A stretch of DNA of 35,000 nt from Cristatella mucedo (Eukaryota; Bryozoa; Phylactolaemata; Cristatellidae), in NCBI GenBank assembly GCA_009760855.2, contig WPIO01000005.1, positions 1,540,001-1,575,000 on the forward strand, in the 5' to 3' direction. The position numbers and the translations under genes are program-made. The first letter of the stretch is position 1, and every line of letters begins with the position of its first letter. Positions 22,508-32,342 of the stretch are shown piece after piece. Below the pieces are notes generated by a model. The model was not told where the DNA came from. It saw nothing but the letters and a program-made list of their open reading frames with translations, and did no database searches.

Positions 22508-22815
22508 GGCTGTAATGAGAGAATGATCACTTGAACCGTCCGTTAAAGCAACCTCAAATTACTTGGCGACCATGCCTTCAGTTTGTATGCTCCCAAAACC
22601 TGCAGCTCACTCCCGAACGACGTCTCGACACCACCTGACTTGACGACATTTAAGACAATAAGCTAAAGGCCCGCCTGCTTTTCACCGCCTGCTTCTCCCA
22701 GCATTTGCATGGTTCCTAAGGTTTATGCCTTGTGTGCTTATGCGTGTTGACACTGTGCCTGTTACTGCTAACCATACGTTTCCTGATTCAAACATGTCAT
22801 TAATATCGTTATTAT
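22508..22815 (+). mobile_element. LINE 3' end with protein remnant
   Basis: SSLPNDVSTPPDLTTFKT can be read at about 22601-22655. It fits the extreme C terminus of L2/CR1-type LINE proteins (NSLP...P.L..FK). The downstream words TGACACTGTGCCTGTTACTG, CTAACCATA and GTTATTATT resemble the 3' part of LINE-B at 13910-14100. It is an old, decayed copy. Confidence 0.65.
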
Positions 22816-23401
22816 TACAAAGATGAAGCGAGGTGAAAGGATTTGCCAATGCAGTGGGGCCGTGCGACCGCACAGCGACTGATTCTCGCTCATTGTGCTT
22901 GAATAATGCGCAAGCGATACTAGTGGCGACGGGGCATAGCAATTAAGCGGACGCAGCTTCGCGAGCTTGTCGTTGCACAATGCACGCATGATTTTTCGTG
23001 TTAGAAGAAGGTACTGAAGAAGAAGGCAGAAGAAGGTACTGGCGTGAGCCACCTGGACGAAGCCAGCGGGAGCTCTGTCCAGGCGGCTCGTCAGCGGGAG
23101 CCGGGAGACTAACTTGTCCTAATAATAAAGTTCTTCTAAAAGTCTCAAATGATTGAAATGCTCACGGATCCGCGCATCCATTGCTCGCAAAAGTGATCCC
23201 ATAAATTATTGTTTCGACGCAACTGCTGCTCGCCAGCATCCGAAAATGACGAAGATTCCACTGAGCCACGATAGCCCAGAAGGTTATAAGGTGCATGCTT
23301 TCCGTGCAAGATAAGGTGATAGCCCAGAAGCGATAGCCCAGAAGCGATAGCCCAGAAGGTGCAAGATAAGGTGCTTGCTCTCCGCGACCGAGGTTACCGT
23401 G
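22816..23401. repeat. Interval with 14 bp tandem repeat
   Basis: GATAGCCCAGAAGC-type units recur in tandem at about 23318-23362, with a further single copy at about 23269. AGATAAGGTG also recurs (about 23308, 23368). AGAAGAAGGTACTG is repeated at about 23003-23040. The rest is featureless. Confidence 0.75.
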
Positions 23402-23404
23402 GTT

Positions 23405-23530
23405 ACAAATCGTGCAGTTGGCGATCCTGTATTGCCAACTGCACGCGGTGGTGACAGCCGATAGGGCTCTTCTGCCGTTAACACAAACGAGGCTACTAAA
23501 CCAGCTAAGATTCGCTCTCAGTGTGCTTCT
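23405..23530 (+). mobile_element. SINE-2 fragment
   Basis: CGTGCAGTTGGC (23411-23422), an 11 nt loop GATCCTGTATT and the exact complement GCCAACTGCACG (23434-23445) are followed by GGCTCTTCTGCCGTTAACAC and GAGGCTACTAAACCAGCT. The same order occurs at 24592-24690 and 29088-29200. The tRNA-like head is missing here. Confidence 0.7.
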
Positions 23531-23544
23531 TCCGGGCGGCTATG

Positions 23545-23812
23545 TAATGTATTGTATCTCCTTCTGTAACTCCACAAAGTCACAAAGACCATGTGGGCGT
23601 TCCCAGGAGAGTTTTGTATAGCGCACTCACAGCCTAAGCGGCTTTCGGTACGTATTCGGTTGCCAACAGACTTCGTCTCGCGCAACAAAGGGAAAATGGG
23701 AAGCATAGCAGAATCAGGAGAGCAGTTGAGGTAGTGAGTAGCAGGGAAGTAGCAGCTCAGGACCGCTGAAAAAGATGTGCCATAGTCGGCAGTAGTTGTC
23801 ATTGCGTAAGAA
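23545..23812 (-). mobile_element. LINE-A 3' fragment (minus strand)
   Basis: Reverse-complemented, it reads GACTATGGCACATC, GCGGTCCTGAGCTGCTACTT, TGCTTCCCATTTTCCCTTTG, TTGCGCGAGACGAAGTCTGT and onward. It is a close match to 18490-18690 and the best-preserved copy of the LINE-A 3' end. Confidence 0.88.
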
Positions 23813-23818
23813 AATCTT

Positions 23819-23847
23819 CTTTCATCCTCTCTTCGAGAGGATGAAAG
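23819..23847. repeat. Inverted repeat, 13 bp arms, 3 nt loop
   Basis: CTTTCATCCTCTC, TTC, GAGAGGATGAAAG. It lies just at the edge of the LINE-A copy. Confidence 0.92.
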
Positions 23848-24529
23848 AGATGCGCGGGCCGCCGCCGCTCGCTAAATTCGGGCGGACGATCCAGAGCGAC
23901 GATCCAGAGCGACGAGGAGCGGCACTTAAGCAGATGTAAGTAAGCGGATGCAGCACCGTAAGCAAAGCAGTAAGCGGATGCAGCGCCGCCGCTCGACCGT
24001 CGACCCTCGACCCTCAACCCGCGACCCCTAGCGGCTCGTGGTCTCGCCGCGAAGCGTCCTGTGAGCGCCAGCGATCTGTTTTTGTAGATCGGGCCACTGG
24101 CGCGGGTCGGCCTTCAGATCCGGAAATCGGAGGTGGCTCGCGCGCCCGAGGCCGGGTCGAGGTGGTGGCCGCTGTCGTCGGGTACCGACTCGGCTCGCTA
24201 AAGCGTTAAGGATTCCAAGCGGAAGTGTCGGGCGACATCCGGCCAGCCACCTTCTCCCGGCTTAGGCTGAACCTTAGTCTCGGTTCTGCTCCTGTAATCC
24301 TCAACCCCTGGACGTTCAATTCGCCGGCGATTTTCTGCGCGACCCGCGAGGGGCCGCAGCGAATGGAAGTCGGCGACGGCCGTGCACGTGACAGTGCACG
24401 TGACCGGCTCCTCGCAGGCCTCGCAGCTGCGACGGCAGCGGCTGACGGCGGCAGTAGCGGCCCGCGTGCCCGGGCAAAACCCGCGCTGCGGGAGCGCGGG
24501 TGGTTGGGCACGTTTTATTTAGACCCTGG
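23848..24529. other. GC-rich interval
   Basis: It has a short tandem GACGATCCAGAGC duplication (about 23884-23909), a GTGCACGTGAC duplication (about 24381-24403) and a hairpin CCCGCGCT/AGCGCGGG (24480-24487 with 24493-24500). No gene was recognised. Confidence 0.5.
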
Positions 24530-24690
24530 ATCTTAGTAGTCTAAAGGTAACGTGCTCGCTCTGTACGAGCTCCGGTCCTGGGTTCGAGCCCTGCAGTGGG
24601 CGATCCCGTATTGTCCGCTGTAAGCGGGGGGGGGGGATAGCAGTCGAGGCTCTTCTGCCGTCGCCTGTCGTCTCTTAAAGTCGAGGCTTT
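24530..24690 (+). mobile_element. SINE-2 copy with tRNA-like head
   Basis: The head shows TAGTCTAAAGG (A-box-like), an anticodon-arm-like GCTCG-CTCTGTA-CGAGC (5 bp stem, 7 nt loop) and GGTTCGAGCCC (B-box-like). The hairpin segment GCAGTGGGCGATCCCGTATT follows, then GGCTCTTCTGCCGTCGCC. A G-run interrupts it at about 24627. Confidence 0.75.
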
Positions 24691-24699
24691 TCTGCCATC

Positions 24700-27214
24700 T
24701 CCGTACGCCGCTTTTTCCCTATTCGCTCGCCACCGCGACCTTCGTCCTTGCGGCGAATGGCCGCAGGTCAGGTCTCACATTTTGGGAGTCGCTTTTTGAA
24801 TGTCTCGTCCATCTTGCAACGCGACCTCTGAAAGAACTGTTTCTTTCGCTAAAAGCGACGTGCTTGATTAAGCGGGCTTGTGTATAGCCGCCATGATGGT
24901 GTTTTGAGCTGTTCGCTAGATTTCGCGATAGCCAACCGGCGCCGAACGTGTGAGGCTTCCACCAACAACTCGTAAGCTCACGCAAAATAGTAGCTTCAAA
25001 TCTGGCCTTCAATTCGATCTAGAATTTCTGGAATTCTGCAAGCTGTAAATAAGTGAGTGAACCTTTAAAGGGCGCCGCCGCCAGGAATAATTCTCTCCCG
25101 ACGAGCTCGCAGCAGCGATGGGCGAGCTCTGCGGCGACGGCGGCAGCGGCCGCAGTTAGGCATACTGATGGGGCCGCAGGACCACTGCAGCTGATCGGGA
25201 AAGACCGCGCCTAGAAGCGCGCTCTTTTTATCTAAACCTCGCCTACCGCAGGCCAGCCTGGGCAAGCTCGTCGCTACACACCCTCTGGAAGGTTTCTGGC
25301 CACGTTTCTGGGCGACTCCGCCGCCAGGTTTGATCGCGTGAGCTGACGTTGGCGGAGCCGTCGTGCGGTCCTGGTCGGACCGTGCGACCGACACTCGCAC
25401 GTCGGACCTATGGCGTGACGGTCGCTCTCTAGTAGACGGAGGAGAGAAACGCGGCGAGAAGGGTCGGCAGTTGAGTATGGCGGAGGATGAGGCGGCGCGT
25501 CGCCGCCGCCCAAGCAGCAGCGCTTGGCTCGGCGGCGAGCTAGCGCTCGGCGCTCGGCCCCTCCTCCGCGCTTTCGCGCGATCGTTTGCGATTGCTAGGC
25601 TGGCAGAAAGGCGCAGAAGCGGAAGACTCTTTGGAATGCACTCTTTGTTGAGGGAGGAAGAATAATTTGTCCAAGCTGAGCGTACGTGCTTAAGCTAGAG
25701 GCACTGGTGCAGCGTCAGCCACGTTGTTTTTTCGTGGTGGGGGTGCTCAAGTGAAGTCGCCGTCAACACGCTCGGAACTAGCCGAAATGCGCAGCAGGAC
25801 GCACGACGGCGGATATCGGGCCACACGTGCAGACGTCACCGCCGCACTCGACGATTCCTCAACACAATCGTTGATCTGCGTTAATTGCGGGCGCGCGCGC
25901 CCGCAATTAACGCAGATCAACGATTGCAACTGATAGGCAGAGCCCTGTGGGTCATGGAAGTGAAAAGTAACGCGCTTAGCCGTCCAGAGATCCTGCGAGG
26001 ATGAGCCGGCGGCCCGTGGCCCGGCCCGGCTGCCTTGATGGCAACTTGGGTCGTCGTCTGTCAGCCGCTCAACCGTTCGGCAGCAAGCGAAATTATTCCA
26101 ATAGCGACAGTGTCGCATCATCGCGTGCCAGTTTGTTTTTTCATAGATCTCACATTCGAAAGGGCGGCTCACAAAATTTAAGATAAGTCGAGATAAGACG
26201 CGCGAAGACTATGCCAGAGCACGCGGACGTCTGGACAGGACTCAGTTCAAAGTTCGTGCTCATGGATGCGCGAGTCGCCATGACAATGTACACCGGGATT
26301 GTCGTGGCGAAATGTCCTGCGAATACTTAGTTCAGATCGTGTGAACTGGAATATCCTCGGCGACTGTGCGGAAACCTGACGACAGCGAAAGCCAGTCCGC
26401 AGATAAATAGCCTTTGATTCGACCGATATTCGATGCACTGTTTGTTTGGCATTCTCCGCACGGCCCGGACGAGCTGGGAGGCCTCCTCTGGGCACGTGAT
26501 TGCCGTACCCCGTACCCAGTTCGCGTCGTGCGCAGTGCTTCCGAGAATTTGCCCGTGAAGAGCTGGCTGGTCGATGAGGAGGAGGAGGAGGAGAGGGAAG
26601 GCACGTGAGATACGCGGACATCTCGGCCTTTGGCTGGCCTTGGCCTTCGTTCGTACACGCAATCGTAGCATCCTCGGGCAGCAGCAGCAGCAGCAGCGCG
26701 GGAGCAGCAAGAGGCGACGCCGATGTCTCACGCTCGCGTATCTGCGACGCTATTAGCTGCCGCCGCCGCCGCCGCTGCCAACCTCGCTTTTCTCGGGTGT
26801 CTTCGCGAAGGTCGCTTCAGGGGCACGAGCCGCCGAGTCGCTCAAGCGGCGCCATCAAATCGCGGCGCTTCTTACGCTGACCTCGCGCGAGCGGAGGTGG
26901 CGCCATCTGTTTACGTTGTGGTAGCGAGAAGATGGAATGCGAGGCGAGGACACTTGACTGATTCCAGCTAAGCCTCGAGGAGCTTCGTCCGGTCGTCGAG
27001 CTTACGCTTAAGGCGCGACGGCGGGCGCTGGTTAAATGCAGCCCTCCTCAGCCGCTGACGCCGCTCAAGCTGGCGCGAAAGCGCGCTTCACTCAGCGGCC
27101 AACCGGAGGTTACAGTCGCTTCGCGGCCAGACGTCGTGCAGCAAGATCACACCAGACACACGCCGGCTGCGGACGCTGACTCCGTCGAAAACCGCTTCCA
27201 ACGGTACCATTGGG
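24700..27214. other. GC- and CpG-rich interval
   Basis: It is rich in CpG, with GAG/GGA runs (about 26573-26595) and CAG/GCC runs (about 26680-26780). An ATG at 25477 (gttgagtATGGCGGAGG) opens MAEDEAARRRRPSSSAW and onward for 63 codons. This looks like a first-exon start, but it has no supporting splice site or similarity. No gene was called. Confidence 0.4.
25865..25926. repeat. Perfect 62 bp palindrome, no spacer
   Basis: The left arm 25865-25895 (CAATCGTTGATCTGCG, TTAATTGCGGGCGCG) is followed directly by its exact reverse complement (25896-25926). The match stops sharply at both ends. Confidence 0.98.
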
Positions 27215-27425
27215 ATAAAAAAATAAATTAAAAAAAAATGTAAGCCATGTACAATTTATTATTTAAGTATATTAAAAACATGTCTAAAATTATGTAAGCA
27301 TGGAAAGCTTGTATATACAGAAGAAGTATTTAAAGTAAATATATTATAAATTTATTATACATTTAATAAATTTATAAAAGTACATACATTACATATTTAT
27401 AAAATGTATGCAAAGTATACACAGC
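27215..27425. other. AT-rich island
   Basis: A 210 bp stretch is dominated by A and T (ATTTATTA, TAAATTTATAAAA words) within GC-rich flanks. No open frame or element was recognised. Confidence 0.8.
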
Positions 27426-29045
27426 ATTTATACGGATACCAGTATTCAACAGCGGGGCAAGGTTTCCGTCTTCCTTACTTTAGCTCTCGCGGCCAGCACG
27501 CCCAGCCTAGCGGTTTCTGTCGCGGATTCAAGACCCAAGTAACCCCTAGGGTCCCGAGTCAAAATTCCGCTAGCGCTAGTATAGTTTTTAGTCCTTGACG
27601 AATGTCTCTTGAGCCAAGTGAATCGTGCGGTACGCATCCGTAGCGATGCATGCGAGGTCGGCTAGACCCGAAAGGCGTTCCCGAAATGCTGTCACCAGGT
27701 CGCAGGTGTCTTGGTCTAGCGTTTGACTTTTGCAGATCCGGCGTACTGCAGAGTCACGTGCTAGCTGCCTCAGAGCGCACGAGATTCGAGGCGGCCATCG
27801 GTGCTCGTGTGGTCGCTGGTTGACGGTCATCTGCCTGACTCCGCAGCTCGTCAGTTCAAGGTCTCTTGATCATTTTGCTATTCGTAGCGAAGCGACCAGA
27901 CCCTGCGTTAGCGAGCGTCCGACGCCATTGCGTCGCTGCAGCGGCAGCGATGAGAAGGTGCAGTTTCTACCTGATCCACACGAGACCTCGTGGGCTTTCC
28001 TAAAATAGGATCAGCCATTCTCTTGTTGCCTTACGCTTCCCGTTCTTACTTTTGCAGTTGGACGCAGTTTGAACAGCAGCTACTATTAGCCACGAAAACT
28101 GATGGTTGACGTCGACGGTTAGCTGACGCATGCCCGCGTTGCGTACGCTCGTTACGAGAATCTTTGAGAAAGTTAGCATGAGCAGGTTCGCTTTACTCGC
28201 CGAAAGACGTTTGAAAAATTTAAGATCTGATTTTCATCGGTAGGCAGGAACAGAAGATCCGTCGGACAGAAGCGAAAACGTTCGAACGCAGTTGCAAGAC
28301 AGAAAGACAGAGGCTCCAGCCTCCACACTGCGCACTCTAACCGAATGAGAGCTATAGAGCAGTGGCTATCGCCAAGGCGAATCGTACTTTGATCATGCAA
28401 CGATGGCGGCGATGGCTTAGTGGTCTGCCTAGTTCCAGCTACCTCGGATACCAAGGTTAGAATACTGCAATACAGCGAGTCGCTGAAGAAAAAGAGCCTA
28501 ATGGAGCAGTGAGCTGTGACGGCGTAGCGTAGCGCCGATTGCTGTTTCAGGGCAAGCAATAGAGCTAAGTCTGTCGACCTTGATTGGATGCTTATCTAGC
28601 AGCCCGTCGACCTCAAGGCTCCTGCCACCCATCTCCAATGTCCTTTCGTTGCTTCGGCCTTTCTATCTGAATTTGTTTCACGACGGGACTCCCGTCGCAC
28701 CACCCACAATCCGCTCTTCCGGTCATAGTCGATTACTTGTGGCCCTAAGTAACTTCAAATATCTTGGAGACCATGCAGACCGGTTACAGTGCTCAAAATG
28801 ATTGGAACTCAAGATCCATTAACAGCACGCAATCGTCCCTATTTATCCAAATTCGAAAAGAATCTACACAACTATCTGTTCCAAACAGCATCAGAATCCG
28901 AGTTAAATTTGAATTTGAGTTCGATTGAGTTGTTCTCTTGCGTGGTTTAACGTCGAGGAACTAAGTGCGTCGTGACTTAGTGTATGAGCGACATGCTTTA
29001 GCCAAGCACGCTAGTAAACTTGCCTTTATTCCTGTATGCTTTGAT
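27426..29045. other. Interval without recognised gene
   Basis: At about 28408-28450, GGCTTAGTGGTCTGC and later GGTTAGAATAC resemble weak polymerase III A and B boxes, possibly a decayed tRNA-like SINE head. CTTCAAATATCTTGGAGACC at about 28749 resembles words in the LINE-B pieces at 22546 and 29911. Confidence 0.4.
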
Positions 29046-29077
29046 ACGCGACCTGGGTCGTGAGACCCAGGTCGCGT
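29046..29077. repeat. Inverted repeat, 14 bp arms, 4 nt loop
   Basis: ACGCGACCTGGGTC, GTGA, GACCCAGGTCGCGT. It lies immediately before a SINE-2 fragment. Confidence 0.95.
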
Positions 29078-29079
29078 CC

Positions 29080-29215
29080 TACGTTGGGCGACTCTCTATT
29101 TCCAACTGCAGCTGGTGGTAAGACCCGTTAAGGCTCTTCTACCCCTATACAAATGAGGCTGCTATATCAGCTCACTTTTAGCTTTGTCTGGATTTGCTCA
29201 CTGTTGAGTGAATGC
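29080..29215 (+). mobile_element. SINE-2 fragment
   Basis: GTTGGGCGACTCTCTATTTC, CAACTGCAGCTGGTGG, GGCTCTTCTACCCC and GAGGCTGCTATATCAGCT follow the same order as 23405-23530. It is more diverged. Confidence 0.65.
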
Positions 29216-29904
29216 TTCTGTTACGAACGAAGTGTGGCGGCTTCTGCACTGGCGTCCTTAGGCCGCCAACGCAGCGCTCGTAGAGGTACTGGTCCTTACC
29301 GACACGCGATTAATACCGGTGAAGCACTGAGCGCTGGCTGGAGCGTGGCTCGTGACTCTAGACTCGTACGCGCAGCACCGTTACGCGCTGACACACCGGC
29401 AGCTAGGAAACGCGGCAGCGACAAACAGCACACGTACCTTGAAATAGCTAGATCGTATCTATAGAGTAGGCAAATCTATTCAAACGCCGCGAAGTCCGGT
29501 GACACGGTGACACGGTGTCCAGCGCCAGCCGTGGCGTGCAGTAACTCTAGAGTGCGACGCCAGAGAGCCGCTGACCTTCTGACCCACTGTGCACAGTTTC
29601 GAACTCCGTTTCTGTGCCCATCATTTCTGGCACGTTTATCGTAGGTAGTGCGCGCACTAGCGTGCTCGGCGAGAATTGAAATTCGGCGCATTCTCGGCGA
29701 CTCTCTTTCGCTAGGTGCAAAGTAGTGCGATAACGTAGAGCGCGAAAGCAAAAGTCAACTTCAATATAAATACAATACTGATTAATTAATATAATTAAGC
29801 GTGAGAAATATCACTGGGTGGTATCTGATCAGACGCACGACGAACTTTTGCTCATGCGGACAGTAAATTCACCTTCTCCTAACTCAAGCCGTTGAGCTGC
29901 ACCT
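29216..29904. other. Interval without recognised gene
   Basis: Only short open frames are present. CGGTGACACGGTGACACGGT at 29502-29521 is a small 10 bp tandem duplication. Confidence 0.5.
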
Positions 29905-30080
29905 CTAACAACCTCAAATCGTTTGGAGACCATGGGCATTGTCCGTTGCGTGCTTATGCGAGCTTATGTGACTAATGTGTACGTCACCACTAATCAGTTG
30001 TCCCGCTTTCTTTCCTGCTTCTACTAAGTTTCTAGGAAGAGATTTAATTCTTCTAGGACGTTATACACGTGTCTGATCAT
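29905..30080 (+). mobile_element. Decayed LINE-B 3' end
   Basis: CAACCTCAAATCGTTTGGAG, TGCGTGCTTATGCG, GTACGTCACCACTAATCA and the tail TTTCTAGGAAGAGATTTAAT, TCTTCTAGGACGTTATACACG follow the LINE-B 3' order with many changes. Confidence 0.6.
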
Positions 30081-30430
30081 TGTTTTTTCAGCCTTGGCAG
30101 TTCCTTCCTCAGAGGCAGGCGACCTTGTACAAGGACACCGGAAGCCTGAGGCAGGCGACCTTGTAATGAATGAGCTCTGATACTGAAATTGTCAGGCGCG
30201 CTAAAATAATAATGCAATTCAGCGAATGAGCATTACCTGCTGCGTGTCAGCCGACAAGACCAAAGCCCTTCCGCCCGGCGAGTAAACAATTTCCCTCTTG
30301 AGTATGCATGTCGCCCTTTCGCGCGTAGTGGATTTCCGAGAGCTGGCCTCAATGCTTTACTATTGGTCTTGCAGAAGTGTATCGCCGTCCGTAACTCAAC
30401 TAAGCTACAAATACTAAGTTGGTGCGACCT
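30081..30430. other. Interval without recognised gene
   Basis: GAGGCAGGCGACCTTGTA occurs twice (about 30111 and 30149), a 38 bp-spaced duplication. Nothing else was seen. Confidence 0.6.
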
Positions 30431-30572
30431 CGAGCTGGTTTGGCCTAGCGGTTAAGGTGCTCGCCTCGACCAAGGTTTGATTAAGGTCGTGGGCTCGAGC
30501 CCCGAGGCATATGTGAAGCGCCTAAATAGAGATTAAATTCTCTTGGGGCGCTATATAAATTAATTATAATAA
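30431..30572 (+). mobile_element. SINE-1, best-preserved copy
   Basis: The A-box-like TTGGCCTAGCGGTTAAGG and B-box-like GGTCGTGGGCTCGAGCCCC are followed by the tail GTGAAGCGCCTAAATAGAG, ATTAAATTCTCTTGGGGCG, CTATATAAATTAATTATAAT. Total length is about 140 bp. The tail matches the known GCGCTATATAAAT end of L2-type LINEs and their SINEs. Confidence 0.88.
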
Positions 30573-30582
30573 GGAAAACTTG

Positions 30583-30885
30583 TTATTGCGCACTCAAAAC
30601 CTAATCAGCTTTCGTTACTTATGCGGTACTATAAGTAACTATAGCAACAGACTTATGCACTATAACCAACAGAGTTCATCTCGGACAGCAAAGAGAGAGT
30701 GAAAAGCATAGTTGAATCAGGACGGCAGTCGAGTAAGTGCGTAGCATGGAAGTTTCAGCAAAGTGAGTTGCTTGGAAGTAGCAGCTCAAGGCCACCGGAA
30801 GGAATGCGCCACAGTCCGCAGAAGGAAGTGGTTCCTACAGTCGAGGACCTATCTGCAGAGTCAAAGATTCTGTCGTCGGAGGCAT
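30583..30885 (-). mobile_element. LINE-A 3' fragment (minus strand)
   Basis: Reverse-complemented, it shows CTGTAGGAACCACTTCCTTC, the TGCGGACTGTGGCGC region, CTTGAGCTGCTACTTCC and GCTTTTCACTCTCTCTTTGC, the same order as 14590-14760. It lies just after the SINE-1 copy, in the opposite direction. It has a small internal duplication. Confidence 0.8.
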
Positions 30886-32076
30886 GAAAGCAAAACAATG
30901 GAGTATTTTAATTCATCGTCCATTAAGAACCCGGGGGCACAAAGAGGCTGCAACTGGCGAGGCAGTTCATATAGGTGCGAAGGGGCCGAGCCACGTTGAA
31001 CCCTGCGAGTCAGAGTAAGAGTCTAGCATCTCTGCATCCGATAAGTGACCGGGAGCTATCGCATCTCCTTCAGTAAAGGAGGGACGCGGCTTAACGTACA
31101 GGATTGGTTGGCCAACCTCGCAGCCATATTCGTCGCACAATCTGATCTCCGCTCGCCCCTCTCCTCACAGTACGCGCGCGCACATTCCCCGCTGCCACGA
31201 TTCTCCGTCGAAGCACTGCGCGTATGCGTGCATTATGGGTCAGCTTAAACCCCGGCGGCCTGTAACTCGGGCGATTCTGCGCGCTTCCTATTCGATCTAG
31301 CGCAGAGTCCGCTCTGCTGACGCTCTACTGGCGGCCAGTAGAGCGTCAGCAGAGCGACAGCGGCGAGATGACGCTACAGCCAGTCGCGATGGCGCCAGTC
31401 GGGAGCACCGGAAGTGTCGGAAGCGCCTTATCATTTCCGCCAGCAGGATCCGGTTGGGACTGAGAGCTGAGTCAAGCCGATTCTGGCGCGAGTTCGACCT
31501 GAAGCTATCCGCTCGCCCGCAATTTGCCGCCGGCGTAGCGCGCGCGTCGCCTGCCTGACAGAGGCGATTCGATTGGACGGCGAACTGAGATCGCGTTCCG
31601 CTTTTGATGCGCGGCGACGGCGACGGCCGAGCGTGTGCGTGCACGTGACCGTCAGATCGTTTTTGTTCCCTTTGAACCCCGAGTTGCTGCAGCTGCGGGC
31701 GCGAGAGCGTTTTCGCGTCATTCCACGGGTTTGTTTGGCGGTCCGCAGTGCAGGATACGATTTAACGTGCTGCACGTGCGTCATTACCGGTTCCGGGGTT
31801 CGCCTACTCTAGGACACTTATTCTAGTCGAGCGGAATGCGGCTGCTTGCATTCGGCTAAAATGACGCAATTTTCGCCCTCCTCCCAGAGAGCGTGGCAGC
31901 GCGAACGCGCGCGCGGCCACTTCGCTATGCGCTTGACGCTTGCGTTGCACACACACGTGCGCGGTTCGCGGAGCTTGAACTTCGGCGAGTGCGCGGGTCT
32001 CTCTTCACAGCGGAGCTGCAGGCCGACGGCGGCTGTTGCCCTGGGGTCGCGCTCCTAGCCGAGAAGTACTACTCGC
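30886..32076. other. Interval without recognised gene
   Basis: It is GC-rich and holds the inverted repeat at 31310-31356. Open frames are short and unmatched. Confidence 0.5.
31310..31356. repeat. Inverted repeat, 23 bp arms, 1 nt spacer
   Basis: The left arm 31310-31332 (CGCTCTGCTGACGC, TCTACTGGC), a single G, and the exact reverse complement 31334-31356. Confidence 0.97.
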
Positions 32077-32203
32077 TAGAGGGCGCACCCACCTTGGAAG
32101 TTGCGCCCTCTAATAATAATAATAATAATAATAATAATGCACTTGATAAAGCGCCCTCGGAGAACTCAATCTCTCTCTAGGCGCTTTACATTTGCTTCAA
32201 AGG
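32077..32203 (-). mobile_element. Hairpin-flanked LINE/SINE tail with (AAT)n, minus strand
   Basis: TAGAGGGCGCA (32077-32087) and TGCGCCCTCTA (32102-32112) form an 11 bp inverted repeat. Then come about nine AAT units and, on the minus strand, the tail TGTAAAGCGCCTAGAGAGAG, ATTGAGTTCTCCGAGGGCG, CTTTATCAAGTG. This is the same order as LINE-B read in reverse. Confidence 0.82.
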
Positions 32204-32209
32204 GAATGT

Positions 32210-32342
32210 CCTCTCTGGTTTGGCCCAGGCGTATGGTGCTCGCCTGTAGCGATTGGGGTCGTGCGCTCGAGCCCTGCAGCGCAGGTTAAGTGCCCGGTTA
32301 GTGATTCGGGTTCTCTTTGGGCGCCGTGCGAGCGAAGTGCAT
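32210..32342 (+). mobile_element. SINE-1, diverged copy
   Basis: GTTTGGCCCAGGCGTATGGT and GGTCGTGCGCTCGAGCCC are followed by GTGATTCGGGTTCTCTTTGG and GCGCCGTGCGAGCGAAGTG. It starts a few bases after the reversed tail at 32203. Confidence 0.72.

Noticed and set aside
23260-23365. CRISPR-like array of GATAGCCCAGAAG repeats
   Set aside because: The units are directly adjacent, short and few, in eukaryotic sequence; it is a small tandem repeat.
25363-25665. Possible first exon of another gene (ATG at 25477, MAEDEAARRRR)
   Set aside because: The Kozak-like context and CpG-rich setting are suggestive, but the frame ends in a stop, no donor was convincing and nothing downstream continues it.
28400-28460. 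Possible tRNA gene (GGCTTAGTGGTCTGC)
   Set aside because: The A-box-like word is fair, but the acceptor and T stems do not pair.
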